A stretch of 64,000 bases of DNA from DATDPM01 sp041498815 (GCA_041498815.1 JBGQJC010000005.1:16944-80943), one strand, 5' to 3'. Shown: positions 32,660 through 41,709, counted from the stretch's first letter. Numbers and translations: made by a program. The notes: generated from the letters alone by a model not told the origin.

Positions 32660-33448
32660 CTACGCGGCAACGAAGGGGTGCAGGATCAATCGGGGAAGCG
32701 TTTCCTCGGCCCTGCCTTCGACCCCGATCGTCATGCCCAAAACTCTGCGCGCGCGGCTTTTCGAGCGGAACAGCGGATCCCAGAAGCTGAACACCGTGCC
32801 GTAATTGGAATCGGTGTCGCGCTTGATAGCGTGATGGTGGACCCAGTGAATCGAAGGCGTGATCACGATGCGCGAGAACATCGCCTCCGCGCCGGCGGGA
32901 AGCGCCAAATTCGAATGGTGGAAGAGCGCCGCCATCAAGACCAAGGTCTCGAAGACCAGAACCGAAGACAGCGGGAAACCGATGACCAGGATGACGCCGG
33001 CCCGGGCCAGCGCCGAAAGCAGCACCTCGCCGAAATGGAACCGCACCGCGGTCGTGGTGTCGAGCGTTTCGTCCAAATGATGCACCGAATGGAAGCGCCA
33101 CAGGAACGGAACCTCGTGATTCGCGCGGTGCCACCAATAGATCAGGAAATCGAGAACCAGCACGTCGAGGGCCAAGCCCGGCAAGCCGCTCCACCAACTC
33201 GGCCGCCACAGCGCGTGGTTCGCCGCAAACGCGGTTACCGGAAGGACGATCAGGGGAGAGAGCGCGAGGTTGACGGCCCACAGCGCACCGTTGCGGAGCA
33301 ACCGGCGCATTCCCGGTGGCGAAGCGCCGTGAAGGGGCAACGCGGAGACGTCGGCCGGGCGGAATCTTTCCGCCGCGAACAGCGCCGCGAACCATAGGGC
33401 GACGACGGCGGTCTTGGCTCCGAACGCGCCCGCCATGAACTCAAGCAT
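32660..33448 (-). CDS. Sterol desaturase/fatty acid hydroxylase-family protein
   Basis: A 262-residue membrane di-iron enzyme. It has the three His clusters of the superfamily: HRANH, HSVHH and HWVHHH, spread between transmembrane helices. Products in bacteria include hydroxylated lipids, carotenoids or hopanoids; the substrate cannot be read from the sequence. ATG at 33448 is chosen. It stands alone, converging with lolA (6-bp gap). Confidence 0.88.
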   Translation of the reverse strand: MLEFMAGAFGAKTAVVALWFAALFAAERFRPADVSALPLHGASPPGMRRLLRNGALWAVNLALSPLIVLPVTAFAANHALWRPSWWSGLPGLALDVLVLDFLIYWWHRANHEVPFLWRFHSVHHLDETLDTTTAVRFHFGEVLLSALARAGVILVIGFPLSSVLVFETLVLMAALFHHSNLALPAGAEAMFSRIVITPSIHWVHHHAIKRDTDSNYGTVFSFWDPLFRSKSRARRVLGMTIGVEGRAEETLPRLILHPFVAA

Positions 33449-33475
33449 GACGCGACATATCGCATGGGGCGCCCC

Positions 33476-33575
33476 CGGCGCAAAGCGCCGGCAAGAAGCC
33501 CAGCGCAAAGCGCCGGAAAGGAGCCTAGCCGCCAAGCGCCGGCAAGAAGCCCAGCGCCAAGCGCCGGCAAGGGGG
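33476..33575. repeat. Short tandem repeat upstream of the fatty acid hydroxylase gene
   Basis: About four imperfect units of 25-27 bp built around AAAGCGCCGGCAAGAAGCCC begin at 33482, 33507, 33534 and 33559. They contain GGCGC/GCGCC half-palindromes. The repeat lies just upstream of the gene start at 33448. Confidence 0.7.
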
Positions 33576-33677
33576 CACCGGCGGCGGGAGAGAGACGGCG
33601 CTCAACCCCTCGAAACCGCATTTTAGCTATGCGTTGAGTGCATTGCTGATTTGCCTTGTATGCATTACAAGATTAAC

Positions 33678-33824
33678 CAACACACACTAAATTAACGGTC
33701 AAGAAGCGGTCGAGTCCGCAAAGGTCTCGAATCGTCCGGTGCGGTTCCCCTGCCGCATTCGGACTCCGTGAGGAGCTTCAATACGAGCGCCCGGTCACCC
33801 CCCTGACCGGGCGCTTTCTTTTTT
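33678..33824 (+). ncRNA. Candidate structured small RNA
   Basis: This gap has no credible coding frame but ends in a textbook intrinsic terminator. A weak sigma70-like promoter (TTGCTG 33643-33648, 17-bp spacer, TACAAG 33666-33671) would start an RNA near 33678 of about 147 nt. Inside, GAGTCCG (33712-33718) pairs with CGGACTC (33760-33766) and encloses a hairpin TGCGG/CCGCA (33740-33757). Both loops are C-rich (TTCCCCTG and CCCCCC), which in alphaproteobacterial small RNAs often pair with ribosome binding sites. I could not match it to a named RNA family. Confidence 0.5.
33787..33824 (+). terminator. Strong Rho-independent terminator
   Basis: GCGCCCGGTCA (33787-33797) pairs perfectly with TGACCGGGCGC (33804-33814) around a CCCCCC loop, followed by TTTCTTTTTT. 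The T-tract sets the strand as plus, so it ends a transcript from 33.65-33.78 kb that is not a visible CDS. Confidence 0.9.
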
Positions 33825-33931
33825 CGGCGGCGGCGAAGCGGGGGTGCCTTGATGGCCCTGCGGCCCCGCCCTATTTTCGGACCCGCCGCGCAAGACAAGA
33901 AACGGGACCACGCGGCCGGGGAAATGTCGCG

Positions 33932-34657
33932 ATGGCCGGACATAACCAAGGCGGAGGCAAACCGGCGCAGAACGGGCGCCGGTACCGCATCGCCGCGACC
34001 TCGCGGCCGGCGCGCCACCTCACGCTGGCGAGCCTGACGCCGGCCGACGGCGCGGCCTTTCCCTTCCGCGCCGGGCAATACGCGCGGGTCGGTTTCGACG
34101 GCCTGCCGCCGCGCAATCTTTCGATCGCAAGCGCTCCCGGGAGCCCCGCCCTCGAATTCCACATCCGCGACCGGGCCGGCCATGGGGGCGATCTGTTCCA
34201 ACGCCTCAAGCCGGGGGAAGAGGTGGTTGTCGAAGGCCCGTTCGGAGCCGGATTTTGGCGCGAGGATCACGCCGGGCCGATCCTGGCGGCGGCTGGAGGC
34301 GCCGGGCTCGCGCCCGTGAAGTCCATCATCGAGACGGCGCTAGGCCGTGGCATGACCCAGCCGATCCATCTTTATTTCGGCGTCCGGGACGAGCCCGACC
34401 TTTACCTCGAATCCCATTTCGACGCATTGGCGCGGGCAAATCGCAACTTGCGTTTCGTGCCGGTGCTATCCAAGGCATCGAAAGCGCAAAGTCGGCGCAC
34501 CGGTTTGCTTGCCGAGGCCCTTGCCGCCGATTTCCCGGCGCTGGCCGGATTCAAGGCTTATGTGTTCGGGCCGGGCGCCATGGTGCATGCAACCATCCGG
34601 GCCTTGCGGGCACTAGGCATCGAGCCGGGCGACATCCACACCGACGAACCGCCGTGA
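33932..34657 (+). CDS. Ferredoxin-NADP reductase-like FAD/NAD(P) oxidoreductase
   Basis: A 241-residue flavoprotein of the ferredoxin reductase type without an iron-sulfur domain. An FAD-binding barrel (FRAGQYARVGF, then PRNLSIASAP) is followed by a nucleotide-binding domain with ILAAAGGAGLAPVKSIIE and YVFGPGAMVHA. Close relatives are annotated CDP-6-deoxy-glucoseen reductase-like or flavin reductase; the partner is unknown. Its stop overlaps the xthA start (GTGA), so the two are coupled. Confidence 0.82.
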   Translation: MAGHNQGGGKPAQNGRRYRIAATSRPARHLTLASLTPADGAAFPFRAGQYARVGFDGLPPRNLSIASAPGSPALEFHIRDRAGHGGDLFQRLKPGEEVVVEGPFGAGFWREDHAGPILAAAGGAGLAPVKSIIETALGRGMTQPIHLYFGVRDEPDLYLESHFDALARANRNLRFVPVLSKASKAQSRRTGLLAEALAADFPALAGFKAYVFGPGAMVHATIRALRALGIEPGDIHTDEPP

Positions 34658-35472
34658 AGAAACCGAAGGAGCTTCGCGTCGTCACCTGGAACATCAATTC
34701 GGTGCGGCTGCGCATCGCCCAGTTGGCGCAAGTTGCGGCCGAGCTTGCGCCCGACATCGTCTGCCTTCAAGAAACCAAGGTCGAGGACAGGCATTTTCCC
34801 CACGCCGCCGTCGCGGAGCTGGGTTTCGCGCACCGGCTGGTGCGCGGGATCAAGGGATATAACGGGGTCGCGATCTTGTCGCGGCTGCCGCTAGTACCGC
34901 TGAAATCGAAGGATTGGTGCGGGAAAGCGGACGGCCGCCACGCCGCGGCGAAAATCGACTGCGGCGGCGCCGAAATCGAAATCCAGAATTTCTATGTTCC
35001 GGCGGGAGGCGACATCCCGGACCCGGAGGAAAACGACAAATTCGCCCACAAGCTGGCGTTCCTCGACGAGATGGCCGATTGGTCGGGCGCGCGAAGATCG
35101 CGTCCGGTGATTCTGGTGGGCGATCTCAATGTCGCGCCGCTCGAGACCGACGTGTGGTCCCACGCGGCGCTTTTGAAGGTGGTGAGCCACACGCCCGTGG
35201 AGGTCGCGCGCCTGACCGGAATCATGGAAGCGCGCCCCTGGGTGGACGCCGTGCGCCACTTCGTTCCCGAACCCGAACGGCTTTACACCTGGTGGAGCTA
35301 CCGGGCGAGCGACTGGGCGGCAAGCGACCGCGGGCGAAGGCTGGACCATGTTTGGGTGACGCCGGAGCTTAAAGCCAAGCTCCGCCACGCGCAGGTGCTG
35401 CGCCAGGCGCGCGATTGGAGCCGGCCTTCCGATCACGTGCCGGTCATGGTCACGCTGGACTTGAGGGCGTGA
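34654..35472 (+). CDS. xthA: Exodeoxyribonuclease III
   Basis: A 272-residue AP endonuclease/3'-5' exonuclease of base excision repair. It has LRVVTWNINSVRLR, the metal-site LQETKVED, the catalytic GDLNVAPLETDVW and the C-terminal SRPSDHVPVMV. GTG at 34654 overlaps the preceding stop by 4 nt. It converges on the response regulator gene. Confidence 0.95.
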   Translation: MKKPKELRVVTWNINSVRLRIAQLAQVAAELAPDIVCLQETKVEDRHFPHAAVAELGFAHRLVRGIKGYNGVAILSRLPLVPLKSKDWCGKADGRHAAAKIDCGGAEIEIQNFYVPAGGDIPDPEENDKFAHKLAFLDEMADWSGARRSRPVILVGDLNVAPLETDVWSHAALLKVVSHTPVEVARLTGIMEARPWVDAVRHFVPEPERLYTWWSYRASDWAASDRGRRLDHVWVTPELKAKLRHAQVLRQARDWSRPSDHVPVMVTLDLRA

Positions 35473-35479
35473 ACGGGCG

Positions 35480-36169
35480 CTACGGGACCAGACGGTAGCC
35501 GCCGGGCTCGGTGATCAGTATTTGGGCCACCGCGGGATTGACCTCGATCTTCTGGCGCAATCGATAGACGTGGGTCTCGAGGGTGTGGGTCGTGATTCCG
35601 GCGTTATAACCCCAGACCTCGTCGAGCAGGACTTCGCGGCTCACCGGCTTGTTTCCGGCGCGGTAGAGAAAACGCAAGATCGCGGTTTCCTTTTCGGTGA
35701 GCCGGATCTTGCGGCTGTTGGCGTTGTTCAGCAGCAGCTTGGAGCCGGGGCGGAAGCTGTAGGGGCCGATCGTAAAAACCGCGTCCTCGCTCGCCTCGTG
35801 CTGGCGCAGCTGGGCGCGGATGCGGGCCAGGAGCACGCCGATCTTAAAGGGCTTGGCGATGTAATCGTTGGCGCCCGCGTCCAGGCCCAGAATCGTGTCG
35901 GCCTCGGTGTCGGCGGCGGTGAGCATGATGATGGGGGCGGCGACGCCTGCCCGCCGCAGCAGGCGGCAGACCTCGCGCCCGTCGATGTCGGGCAAGCCGA
36001 TGTCCAAGAGCACCAGATCGAAACGCCCGGTTTTCGCCGCCTCGAGCGCGGCCTTGCCGCTCGCCGCCTCGACCGCCGCGAACTCCTCGTGCAGTTGGAG
36101 TTGCTCGCAGAGCGATTGGCGGAGCGCCGCGTCGTCGTCGACTAAAAGGATTTTCTTCTCAACCGTCAT
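35480..36169 (-). CDS. OmpR/PhoB-family response regulator, orphan
   Basis: A 229-residue two-component regulator. The receiver domain has the acidic pocket VDDD at 10-13, phospho-acceptor Asp56 (LLDIGLPD) and Lys in AKPFKIG. The C-terminal winged helix carries LTEKETAILRFLYRAG and THTLETHVYRLRQKIE. No histidine kinase gene is nearby. The start is ATG at 36169. A palindrome covers the ribosome binding site and touches the start codon. Target genes are unknown. Confidence 0.92.
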   Translation of the reverse strand: MTVEKKILLVDDDAALRQSLCEQLQLHEEFAAVEAASGKAALEAAKTGRFDLVLLDIGLPDIDGREVCRLLRRAGVAAPIIMLTAADTEADTILGLDAGANDYIAKPFKIGVLLARIRAQLRQHEASEDAVFTIGPYSFRPGSKLLLNNANSRKIRLTEKETAILRFLYRAGNKPVSREVLLDEVWGYNAGITTHTLETHVYRLRQKIEVNPAVAQILITEPGGYRLVP

Positions 36170-36191
36170 TGACCCCACCGGCCGGGGTCAA
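36169..36191. promoter_or_regulatory. Palindrome over the response regulator start
   Basis: TTGACCCC-N7-GGGGTCAA is a perfect 8-bp inverted repeat. In the transcript of the response regulator the right arm (GGGGTCA) is the likely ribosome binding site and runs into the ATG. It could be a self-operator or a hairpin that hides the start. Confidence 0.5.
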
Positions 36192-36301
36192 GCCGGCCGG
36201 CCGTTAGCGGCTCCGTAACCTAACCGCGATTAAACTTGTCTATCGGAGGGGCCAATACTATTTGGAAATCCGCCGGTGAACAACTTAAGGGGGCTGGGGC
36301 C

Positions 36302-37042
36302 ATGAGGCCGGCCGCTAACCATATCCGGGGCTTTGCCACAGGGCTGTGCGCGGCACTTGCCGTTGCCGCCCTGCCGGCAAGTGCGGGCGAGGCGAAGCTC
36401 GGCGGGCCGGCGGACGGCGTACTGCTGCGGCCGGCCGACGACTCCAAGGCCCTGTTCGACTGGTCCTGGGCCAATCCCGATGCCTCCGGACAATTCACGC
36501 CGCGGCTTTCGGGGCTTGCGCTCACCTGGCCCGGCGGGGCCGGGGATGACGCCCTTGGGTCGGGTGCTGGCCTCGGCGTGCCGCGGGCCTTCGGGTTTTT
36601 CGGCGAGGACGTGGGATTTAGCCTCGGTGCCGGCGTCGCCCGGCCAGGGGACGCGGCGCTTTTGGGCCCGGGTTCCGCGGATCAAGCGGGCGTGGGCGGG
36701 CGGGTGAAAATCCGCTCGGTGAGTCTCGGTGGCGCCTTCATCGAGACCCGCGAGACCGGCGCTTGGGGCGAGGCGCGGCGCATTTCCGGCGGCCACGACA
36801 TCGACCTCTCCTACTCGTTTTCCGCGGGCAGCGTCAGCCTGTCGCATTCGAGCGGGCCGGACATGCTCCGGCCCTTCGCGGACCAGGACCACGACACGGT
36901 TGCGCTCTCGGGCCGCTATCTGGTCGGGCCCGGCCTCGACATGACGGCGGCCCTCGCCTTGGGCGGGACGGGCGCCAGCGATCCGGTGCAATCGGCCTTC
37001 GACGGTTACGCCTTGACCGCGGGCTTGCGCCTCTCGTTCTAG
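36302..37042 (+). CDS. Outer-membrane beta-barrel protein, porin-like
   Basis: A 246-residue secreted protein. A signal peptide (residues 1 to about 28, ending ALPASAG) is followed by alternating amphipathic strands such as VSLGGAFIETRETGAW, DIDLSYSFSAGSVSLSHS and TAALALGGTG. It ends in LTAGLRLSF, with the terminal aromatic residue used by the BAM machinery. It resembles the porin_4-type barrels but is shorter than typical 16-strand porins, perhaps 8-12 strands. Cargo or role is unknown. Confidence 0.65.
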   Translation: MRPAANHIRGFATGLCAALAVAALPASAGEAKLGGPADGVLLRPADDSKALFDWSWANPDASGQFTPRLSGLALTWPGGAGDDALGSGAGLGVPRAFGFFGEDVGFSLGAGVARPGDAALLGPGSADQAGVGGRVKIRSVSLGGAFIETRETGAWGEARRISGGHDIDLSYSFSAGSVSLSHSSGPDMLRPFADQDHDTVALSGRYLVGPGLDMTAALALGGTGASDPVQSAFDGYALTAGLRLSF

Positions 37043-37188
37043 GCCCGGATTCAAGCTTCCGGCAGCAACCGCCGGGAAGAAATTGCCTAAGGCCGCGCGA
37101 TTTGGCGCCGCTCTTATTTCAACCATCTGAAATCCCTACCTGATTCCTTGGCACCGGGGTTGCACGGAGACTCCCGAAAGGAGCGTCC

Positions 37189-38361
37189 GTGGACCTCCCG
37201 ATATACGGCCAGAATCCCGCTCTGGCGCTTGCGTCGGCGCAAGTTGCCGCAATTACGCCTGCAGGCCCTCCGGCGCCCGCTTTGGGCGATGCGGCCGGAA
37301 CCGATTCGTCCGACGGGTCAAAGCCGAAGTCCCAGCCGATGGGCTTTCTGGCCCTGGCGCTTCAGACCCAGAACCAAGTCGACAATGCCGGCGGTGCCGG
37401 CCGGCCCCAGCGCGCGCTCGTCAACCTGGCGTTCGGCGACGACGGCTTCGGCTTCGACGACGTGATCGACACCATCAATCCGCTCCAGCACATTCCGATC
37501 ATCTCGACGATCTACCGCGCGCTCACGGGCGACAAGATCGACGTGGTGCCGAGCCTCATCGGCGGCGCGCTTTTCGGCGGCGTGGTTGGATTCTTCGGCG
37601 CCGCGGTGAACGCGGCGGTCGAGGATTCGACCGGCCACGACATTGGCGATCACGTCGCCATGGCCCTCTTCGGCGAGCCCGACCAGACCGAGCGCGAGCC
37701 GGTGATATTCGCCAGCGCCGACCCGAGTGAGCCGAAACCCAAAGATCCGGCCGCAACAGTACCCTGGTATCAGGCGAACGCGCCGGCGCCGCCTGCAGCA
37801 ACACTTGCCGCCGTCCCGAGTGCCGCTCCCGTCATCGGCGATGCGGGAGACTCCGATGCACCCGCGGATGCAACCTCCGCCCTGGCGCCGGTGAAGCCGT
37901 TGACGCCGGCCCAGAACGCGCTCCTGCAAGAGCGGGAATTCGACACCGCAGGCCAAAAACCGGCGGCAGCCCCGGCGGGGACCATTCCCGAACTTTCGCC
38001 GGAACAAGCCGATCTGCTGCTGCGTTCGGTCGGCCTGAAACCGGCAAAGCCGGCCGCCCCGCCCGTAACCGGCAGCGATGCGCCCCCGGTTAATGCGCCC
38101 GCGGTCGATGCGATACGGGTCGATGCGGTACCGGATGCGGCCGATGCATCGGGCGCGGACGATCCCGGCGACGATCCCGCCCGTGATTCCGGCGTGCCAC
38201 CGCAAGCTCCCGTCCACACCGGCACGCTCAAGCCCTCGGGCCAGATCGGTGCAGAGGCCAACTCCGATTTCGCGCAGCGCATGAAATACGGCCTCGAGCG
38301 CTATCAAGCCCACCCCACGGCCCTCAACCCCAAACCCCCGCACCTCGACGTCGTCCAATAA
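37189..38361 (+). CDS. Hypothetical Ala/Pro/Asp-rich protein
   Basis: A 390-residue acidic protein. Its only ordered-looking part is at about residues 80-160: VIDTINPLQHIPIISTIYRA, TGDKIDVVPSLIGGALFGG, then VVGFFGAAVNAAVEDSTGHD, which holds a glycine-rich hydrophobic segment that may insert in a membrane. The rest (170-390) is low-complexity Pro/Ala/Asp with no signal peptide. Proteins with an INPLQHIPxxxTIYRxITGD-like core recur in Rhodospirillales, from memory, but I know no function. Strong GGAG ribosome binding site upstream of the GTG. Confidence 0.6.
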   Translation: MDLPIYGQNPALALASAQVAAITPAGPPAPALGDAAGTDSSDGSKPKSQPMGFLALALQTQNQVDNAGGAGRPQRALVNLAFGDDGFGFDDVIDTINPLQHIPIISTIYRALTGDKIDVVPSLIGGALFGGVVGFFGAAVNAAVEDSTGHDIGDHVAMALFGEPDQTEREPVIFASADPSEPKPKDPAATVPWYQANAPAPPAATLAAVPSAAPVIGDAGDSDAPADATSALAPVKPLTPAQNALLQEREFDTAGQKPAAAPAGTIPELSPEQADLLLRSVGLKPAKPAAPPVTGSDAPPVNAPAVDAIRVDAVPDAADASGADDPGDDPARDSGVPPQAPVHTGTLKPSGQIGAEANSDFAQRMKYGLERYQAHPTALNPKPPHLDVVQ

Positions 38362-38438
38362 CGGCCCCTCGGTTTCAACCGCGGGCGCCGCGATCCCGGC
38401 CCTATGACAAGGGTTGCGGCTTGCCGCTATAACGGGGC

Positions 38439-38951
38439 GTGGATTTTCTGGTCACGCAAACTTCGGCCCATCGCGGCGTGCTTGCCTGCGGCGATGCGGT
38501 TTTCCCGTGCGCGCTGGGGAGAAGCGGCGTGCGCGCGGATAAATCGGAAGGCGACGGCGCGACGCCCAAAGGATGCTTTGCGCTTCGACGCCTGCTCTAC
38601 CGCGCGGATCGGATCGCCAAGCCCGTGACGCTTTTGCCGGCGCAGGCACTCGATCCGGCGGACGGGTGGTGCGACGATCCCGCGGACCCGTTCTACAACC
38701 GCCAGGTACGTCTTCCCTACCGGGCGCGGGCCGAGAAACTGTGGCGCGACGACGGCGTTTACGACGCGATCGTGGTCTTGGGCTGCAACGACGATCCGGT
38801 GATAGCCGGGCGCGGCAGCGCGATTTTCCTTCACGCCGCAAAGCCGGATTTGGCGGCGACCGAGGGCTGCATCGCGCTGAAATTGGATGATTTGCTGACC
38901 GCCTTGCGCTTTGCCGGCGCGGCCGACCGGCTGTGCGTGGCCGGGCCTTAG
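38439..38951 (+). CDS. L,D-transpeptidase-family (YkuD-like) protein
   Basis: A 170-residue protein with the compact L,D-transpeptidase catalytic domain used for peptidoglycan crosslinks or its remodelling. Key residues are the His of SAIFLHAAKPDL and the catalytic Cys of ATEGCIAL, with the upstream KSEGDGATPKGCFAL core. No signal peptide is evident. Start is GTG. Its stop overlaps the stop of the convergent DUF2336 gene by a few bases. Confidence 0.88.
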   Translation: MDFLVTQTSAHRGVLACGDAVFPCALGRSGVRADKSEGDGATPKGCFALRRLLYRADRIAKPVTLLPAQALDPADGWCDDPADPFYNRQVRLPYRARAEKLWRDDGVYDAIVVLGCNDDPVIAGRGSAIFLHAAKPDLAATEGCIALKLDDLLTALRFAGAADRLCVAGP

Positions 38952-40213
38952 CCGGTCTTGGGCGGTACGTCGCCGCCGATTAATTCGATCCGGCGGATGG
39001 AATCGAGGTAGCCGGGGTCGCGGCGCCAGCGCTGGAGGACCGCGGTTGCGGTTGCCGCGTCAACACGGTCGAAGAAATCGAGCACCGCGGCGACCTCGGC
39101 CGGGCCTGCGGGCTTCGCGCCGGGGTGTGCCCGGCGGCTGAGGACGAAGATGACGGCGAATTCGCGCCGCTCGATCCCGACCGCGCGGCACGCCACCGCC
39201 AGCCCTTCGCCGCCCGTTTCGAAAATCACGCGCCGCGCCAGCGTGAGGCGGATGCCGGTCAGCTTGACGAGCAGCGCCTCGAACAAATTGATCTCGCCCT
39301 GGCGCAGGACCTGGATCAAGAGCTCGGGTGTGATCGCCTTCGCCTCGTTCAAGCGATCGGCAAGCTCGAACGGCTTGCTCTTGGACGGGTCGTCGGATTC
39401 GGCTGCGCGCAGCGCATCCATCACCGTCGATTCGATGGTGTTGTCGATATCGGCCGTGTCGACGTCGAAATTCTCGACGATGTGCTGGCGCAGCGCCGCC
39501 GAGACCCACCAATACATCTTCTTGGCGAGATCGGGGCCGAGATCGGGCCGGGCCACGAGGGGATTGTGAAAGCGGTCGATGCGCTTCGACTGATCCACCA
39601 GATATTCCATGGTGGTGCGGGAAATCTTGGAGTTGGGGTTTTCCAAGAGCGCCGCGATCACGTCGCCCTGGCCGGTGCCGACCAGGGCGTCGGCGACGTC
39701 TTCGGGCACGCTGTCGCGCATGGCGATCGCCAACTGGTGCTCGAGCGTGCGGTGATGGACGATCTCGATCAGGTCGAGATTGTGCAGCACCTGGCTGCGG
39801 CTGAGGATGGAATGCGCGACCTCGATCTGGTCGTTTGCCAGCGCCTTGATGAGATCGTGCGGCGCGTGGGGTTGGTGCGAGAGCCGCTCGGCCAGGTCGC
39901 GGCGCACCGACATCTCCACCTCGTGAATGAGGTGGCGCAGGATGTCGTTCATCAACTCCCGCTCGGTGTCGCTCAAGATGTCGTGCTTGCCGAGGAAAAG
40001 GTCGTTGATGGCGGAGCCAAGCTCGTTGCGCGCGGCGGCGGATTTGGTGCGCGCGAGCCGGATCAGATAGTCGATGCCGATCGATTCGGGCAGGCCGTGC
40101 GGTGCGGCATTCTTGGCGGCGGCGGTGCCGGAAGGGGCGGCGGGCGCGGATTTGGGCGCGTTCACCGCGGCTTCGTCCGCGGTCTTGTGCCGTTTGGCGG
40201 AATTCTTGGGCAA
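38948..40213 (-). CDS. DUF2336 domain-containing protein
   Basis: A 421-residue cytoplasmic protein. After a disordered Ala/Lys/Pro head (to about residue 42) comes the DUF2336 helical repeat region: RERELMNDILRHLIHEVEMS-like stretch at 90-110 and repeated degenerate motifs such as ILSRSQVLHNLDLIEIVHHR and LLENPNSKISRTTMEYLVDQ, resembling HEAT-like repeats. The family is abundant in Rhodospirillales and has no agreed function. Confidence 0.9.
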   Translation of the reverse strand: MPKNSAKRHKTADEAAVNAPKSAPAAPSGTAAAKNAAPHGLPESIGIDYLIRLARTKSAAARNELGSAINDLFLGKHDILSDTERELMNDILRHLIHEVEMSVRRDLAERLSHQPHAPHDLIKALANDQIEVAHSILSRSQVLHNLDLIEIVHHRTLEHQLAIAMRDSVPEDVADALVGTGQGDVIAALLENPNSKISRTTMEYLVDQSKRIDRFHNPLVARPDLGPDLAKKMYWWVSAALRQHIVENFDVDTADIDNTIESTVMDALRAAESDDPSKSKPFELADRLNEAKAITPELLIQVLRQGEINLFEALLVKLTGIRLTLARRVIFETGGEGLAVACRAVGIERREFAVIFVLSRRAHPGAKPAGPAEVAAVLDFFDRVDAATATAVLQRWRRDPGYLDSIRRIELIGGDVPPKTG

Positions 40214-40479
40214 ATGCCCTCCCCTTGTCTGACGCCACGCCCCCGGTTGCTGCGGCTAAACCGCGCAGGCGGCGGGTCGAACCTGCGAATCGTAGGCGCG
40301 ATGGCTTATCAATTCGTTAATCGAAAACGGGCCGGGGAGCGAAGAATTCGCGGCGTAATCGGCAAATGGAACTTTCGTAAAATTCCGGCGTTTTACTTGT
40401 GCGGCGCGGATGCCGCGCCTGGGCTTCGGCTTGGCCGCGCCGTGCTATAATTAGGGCCGACAAAGGGGTGCTCGGCGCC

Positions 40480-41709
40480 GTGACCAAGCGAAAGATCGCA
40501 TTAGCGCTTGCCGTTTGCGGGACGATTGCCGCGGGCCCCGTTCATGGGGCCGACCGGGCGCCGGGCGCGCGGATCGAGGTGCGCGCCGACGATCTGCCCC
40601 AGCCCTACGCCACCGAAAGCACGACCAACCCTTCGCGCATCATTCCCGCGCCCGAGGGCGTAGCGCCCAAGCTGCCGCCCGGATTCCGGGTCGGCGTTTT
40701 CGCTTCGGGCTTGACGGATGCGCGCTGGCTCGCCGTGGCCGACAACGGCGACGTGTTCCTGGCCGAGCCGTCGGCGGGGCGAATTACCTTGCTGCGCGAT
40801 TCGAACGGCGACGGCAAGGCGAATATGGTTCAAACCTTCGCCGAAGGATTCGACCGGCCGCACGGGATCGCGTTCCGCCCCGGATATCTCTACGTCGCCG
40901 ACACCGAGCGGGTGTGGCGGTTGAAGTACGAACTGGGGCAAACCAAGGCGGCGGGGAAACCGGAGCCGGTGACGGCGCCAAAGGCCTTGGGCGACGGCAA
41001 CGGCCACTGGACGCGCAACATCGTCTTCAGCCCCGACGGCACCAGGTTTTACGTGACCGTCGGATCGCGCGCCAATATCGACGAAGAGCGGGCGCCCCGC
41101 GCCACCGTCCAGGAATTTGCCGCCGACGGCGGCGCGCTCGGCACCTATGCGAGCGGGCTTCGCAATCCCGTCGGCATCGCCTTCTATCCCGGCACCCCGG
41201 ATCTCTATGTGGCGGTGAACGAGCGCGACACGCTCGGCGACGGGCTGGTGCCCGATTATCTGACCAGGCTCAAGCCGGGCGGCTTTTACGGCTGGCCCTA
41301 TTTTTATCTCGGCCAGCATCCCCAGCCGGGATTCGCCGACAAGAGACCCGAACTGGCCGCGACGGCTATTCCGCCCGACCTCTTGTTCGAATCCCATTCC
41401 GCGCCCTTGGGCCTCGTGTTCTACGGCCGCGACAACTTTCCGCAGGAGTACCGCGGCAATGCGTTCGTGGCGCTGCACGGCTCGTGGAACTCGAAGCATC
41501 CGCGCGGCTACATGGTGGCGCGCGTGCCGTTCAAGGACGGCCGCCCGCAAGGCTATTACGAGGCTTTCATGACCGGGTTCTGGCTTGCCGGCGAAAACCG
41601 GGCCGAGGTCTGGGGCCGCCCCGCGGGCCTGGCGATCGCGGGGGATGGCAGTCTCTTGGTGGCCGACGACGTCGGCGAAAAAATCTGGCGGGTGCGCTAC
41701 GGCGATTGA
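40480..41709 (+). CDS. PQQ-type soluble sugar/sorbosone dehydrogenase-family protein
   Basis: A 409-residue periplasmic protein with a signal peptide (to about residue 25) and a six-bladed beta-propeller of the glucose/sorbosone dehydrogenase family. Visible blade motifs are RWLAVADNGDVFLAEP, GFDRPHGIAFRPGYLYVADT, SGLRNPVGIAFYPGTPDLYV and GRPAGLAIAGDGSLLVADD. The substrate and the need for PQQ are unproven, and many alphaproteobacterial members are uncharacterised. Start is GTG. The 3' end carries a tandem duplication. Confidence 0.85.
   Translation: MTKRKIALALAVCGTIAAGPVHGADRAPGARIEVRADDLPQPYATESTTNPSRIIPAPEGVAPKLPPGFRVGVFASGLTDARWLAVADNGDVFLAEPSAGRITLLRDSNGDGKANMVQTFAEGFDRPHGIAFRPGYLYVADTERVWRLKYELGQTKAAGKPEPVTAPKALGDGNGHWTRNIVFSPDGTRFYVTVGSRANIDEERAPRATVQEFAADGGALGTYASGLRNPVGIAFYPGTPDLYVAVNERDTLGDGLVPDYLTRLKPGGFYGWPYFYLGQHPQPGFADKRPELAATAIPPDLLFESHSAPLGLVFYGRDNFPQEYRGNAFVALHGSWNSKHPRGYMVARVPFKDGRPQGYYEAFMTGFWLAGENRAEVWGRPAGLAIAGDGSLLVADDVGEKIWRVRYGD

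Noticed and set aside
33643..33931. Riboswitch controlling the flavin reductase gene
   Set aside because: No known aptamer motif is present and no upstream segment can pair with the terminator arm, so an attenuator is not supported.
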